Positions 62,958 to 64,000 of a DNA stretch of 64,000 nucleotides are shown here, piece after piece. Both the position numbers and the translations under genes were made by a program. Under the pieces are notes generated by a model. It made no database searches. It worked only from the letters and a program-made list of their open reading frames with translations, and was not told the DNA's origin. Origin of the DNA: Sphingobium sp. DEHP117 (GTDB lineage: Bacteria; Pseudomonadota; Alphaproteobacteria; Sphingomonadales; Sphingomonadaceae); assembly GCF_030867385.1 (NCBI RefSeq), contig NZ_JAPFBJ010000001.1, positions 124,001 to 188,000 of the forward strand, read 5' to 3'. Positions within the stretch are counted from its first letter, which is position 1. Every line of letters begins with the position of its first letter.

Positions 62958-64000
62958 TTAGCCAATCTCGTTCATCATCGGAACGCAATGGCGCGAAACC
63001 TCGAGTTTTCCCAGGGCAGCCTTGCGACGCACACCCTCGCGAGGGGTAAGGCCGAGGGACTGCTTGACAGGTTTTTGCGGGAGGATTTTCGTCTTGGGTT
63101 GAGCATCGTCCAGAACGGGCCGGCGACCCATGACGAGATCGGCGATCAGGTTTTGCCAGCGGGGCAGGGCGCAGGTCTTGAGATCATAATTTTCGACCAC
63201 CGTGCGGCGCGCATTCTCGCGGATCGTGCGCATCCGTTGCCGGTCCGAAAGCGCCGCGTCGACCGTTTCCGCGAGATGGCCGGCCGAGAAGAAATCGACC
63301 AGCAGGCCGTTTTCGCCGTCGCGGATCACCTCCTGCACCGGCGCGGTGGCGGACCCGATCATCACGCAGCCTGCGGCCATCGCCTCCAGGAACGACCAGG
63401 ACAGTACGAACGGATAGGTGAGATAGATGTGCGCCGAGGAAATCTGGAGGACGCTCAAGTAAGTATCATAGGGTAGCTGGCCGAGGAAATGGACCCGGCT
63501 GAGGTCGATGCGGCCCCGAAGTTCGGTCAGCATCCTCTGGCGATAGGTCTGGCCGGAGGGCAGCGCCGCGCCGTAGCTCACCTCGTCCCCGCCTATCACA
63601 AGGATATGCGCGTTGGGCCTCAAGCGCTGAATTTCCGGGATTGCACGCATGAAGCTGTGGAAGCCGCGATAGGGCTCCAGATTGCGGGCGACGTAGGTGA
63701 TGACTTCGTCTTGCGCGGAGAGGCGCAACTTGGCCCGGTCGATCTGGAGCCAGGCGTCAGGATTGGGCTTGATCGCGTCGGTATCGATCCCCTCATGCAG
63801 CACGCTGATGCGCCCGCGCATTTCCGGGGGATAGAGGCTGCGCTGCCATTGCGTGGGCGCATTGCCCCAGTCGGTCGATTCGAAGCTGAGCAGGTTGACG
63901 GCATTGCGCATACGGAGCCGCCCGGCGTCGTCCTGCCCGCCGGGAAATTCGGGGTCGAAGTCCGCATCGACACCCGCATGATGATAGAAGAACTCGAAAT
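62958..64000 (-). CDS. Glycosyltransferase family 4 (partial, runs off the window)
   Basis: The frame is open to the window edge; 29 codons upstream of the first ATG still read as protein (EFFYHHAGVDADFDPEFP), typical of the N-terminal half of such transferases, so the gene starts beyond the window. The C-terminal GT-B half contains EPYRGFHSFMRAIPEI and WSFLEAMAAGCVMIGS with the E-x7-E-like region. It is 120 bases upstream of the ABC transporter and on the same strand. Confidence 0.88.
   Translation of the reverse strand, partial: FEFFYHHAGVDADFDPEFPGGQDDAGRLRMRNAVNLLSFESTDWGNAPTQWQRSLYPPEMRGRISVLHEGIDTDAIKPNPDAWLQIDRAKLRLSAQDEVITYVARNLEPYRGFHSFMRAIPEIQRLRPNAHILVIGGDEVSYGAALPSGQTYRQRMLTELRGRIDLSRVHFLGQLPYDTYLSVLQISSAHIYLTYPFVLSWSFLEAMAAGCVMIGSATAPVQEVIRDGENGLLVDFFSAGHLAETVDAALSDRQRMRTIRENARRTVVENYDLKTCALPRWQNLIADLVMGRRPVLDDAQPKTKILPQKPVKQSLGLTPREGVRRKAALGKLEVSRHCVPMMNEIG

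Overview
The window looks like chromosome of a sphingomonad-type alphaproteobacterium. Supporting this are the conserved minus-strand run nifU-like / tsaB / rimI / mucR / fur / miaB / phoH / ybeY / corC, a MucR regulator, a Fur protein without CxxC metal sites, a full De Ley-Doudoroff galactose cluster, a TonB-dependent receptor and high GC over most of the window. No rRNA, tRNA or CRISPR array was seen.

Layout. 1-9.5 kb is a visibly more AT-rich glycan-modification island: the tail of an unknown gene, a glycosyltransferase, an NAD-dependent epimerase, a DUF5672-like protein, a methyltransferase and a sulfotransferase, then a second methyltransferase gene split by two different IS5-type elements, each with a 4-bp target duplication. 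Its three exposed pieces rejoin in frame. 9.5-13.3 kb is a 1243-residue RTX-like secreted protein with a C-terminal array of 38-residue repeats. 13.5-18.5 kb holds manC (GDP-mannose), a Wza-type export lipoprotein and a TonB-dependent receptor. 18.6-23.4 kb is a sulfur/persulfide locus: SulP permease, two YeeE/YedE halves and a persulfide-dioxygenase-like hydrolase face a peroxiredoxin and a BigR/SqrR-like ArsR repressor across a 12-bp-arm palindrome. 23.4-31.3 kb is a glycosyltransferase plus the housekeeping run. 31.6-36.1 kb holds a DEAD-box helicase, a cluster of hairpins and a large M16 peptidase.

36.1-42.0 kb encodes galactose oxidation: a GH1-like glycosidase, galactose dehydrogenase, lactonase, galactonate dehydratase, KDGal kinase and KDPGal aldolase, in two divergent operons around a short promoter region with an inverted repeat. 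42.7-47.7 kb is a chaperone-usher-like locus with DUF4402 subunits. It is followed by an AraC regulator, a decayed receiver-domain remnant, a short-chain dehydrogenase and a KaiC-like signalling cluster (response regulator, double-domain KaiC-like ATPase, hybrid histidine kinase). 54.0-64.0 kb is a minus-strand operon with overlapping start/stop codons: glycosyltransferase (runs off the window), type I secretion ABC transporter with a C39-like domain, HlyD adaptor, Sel1-repeat protein, GT2, GT4 and sulfotransferase.

The strongest candidate for an undescribed system is the coupling of type I secretion with glycosyl- and sulfotransferases at one end of the window and an RTX-repeat protein with tailoring enzymes at the other. 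Several tailoring enzymes seem to share an N-terminal beta-sandwich-like module. This is inference from gene order and motifs and no homology search was possible.
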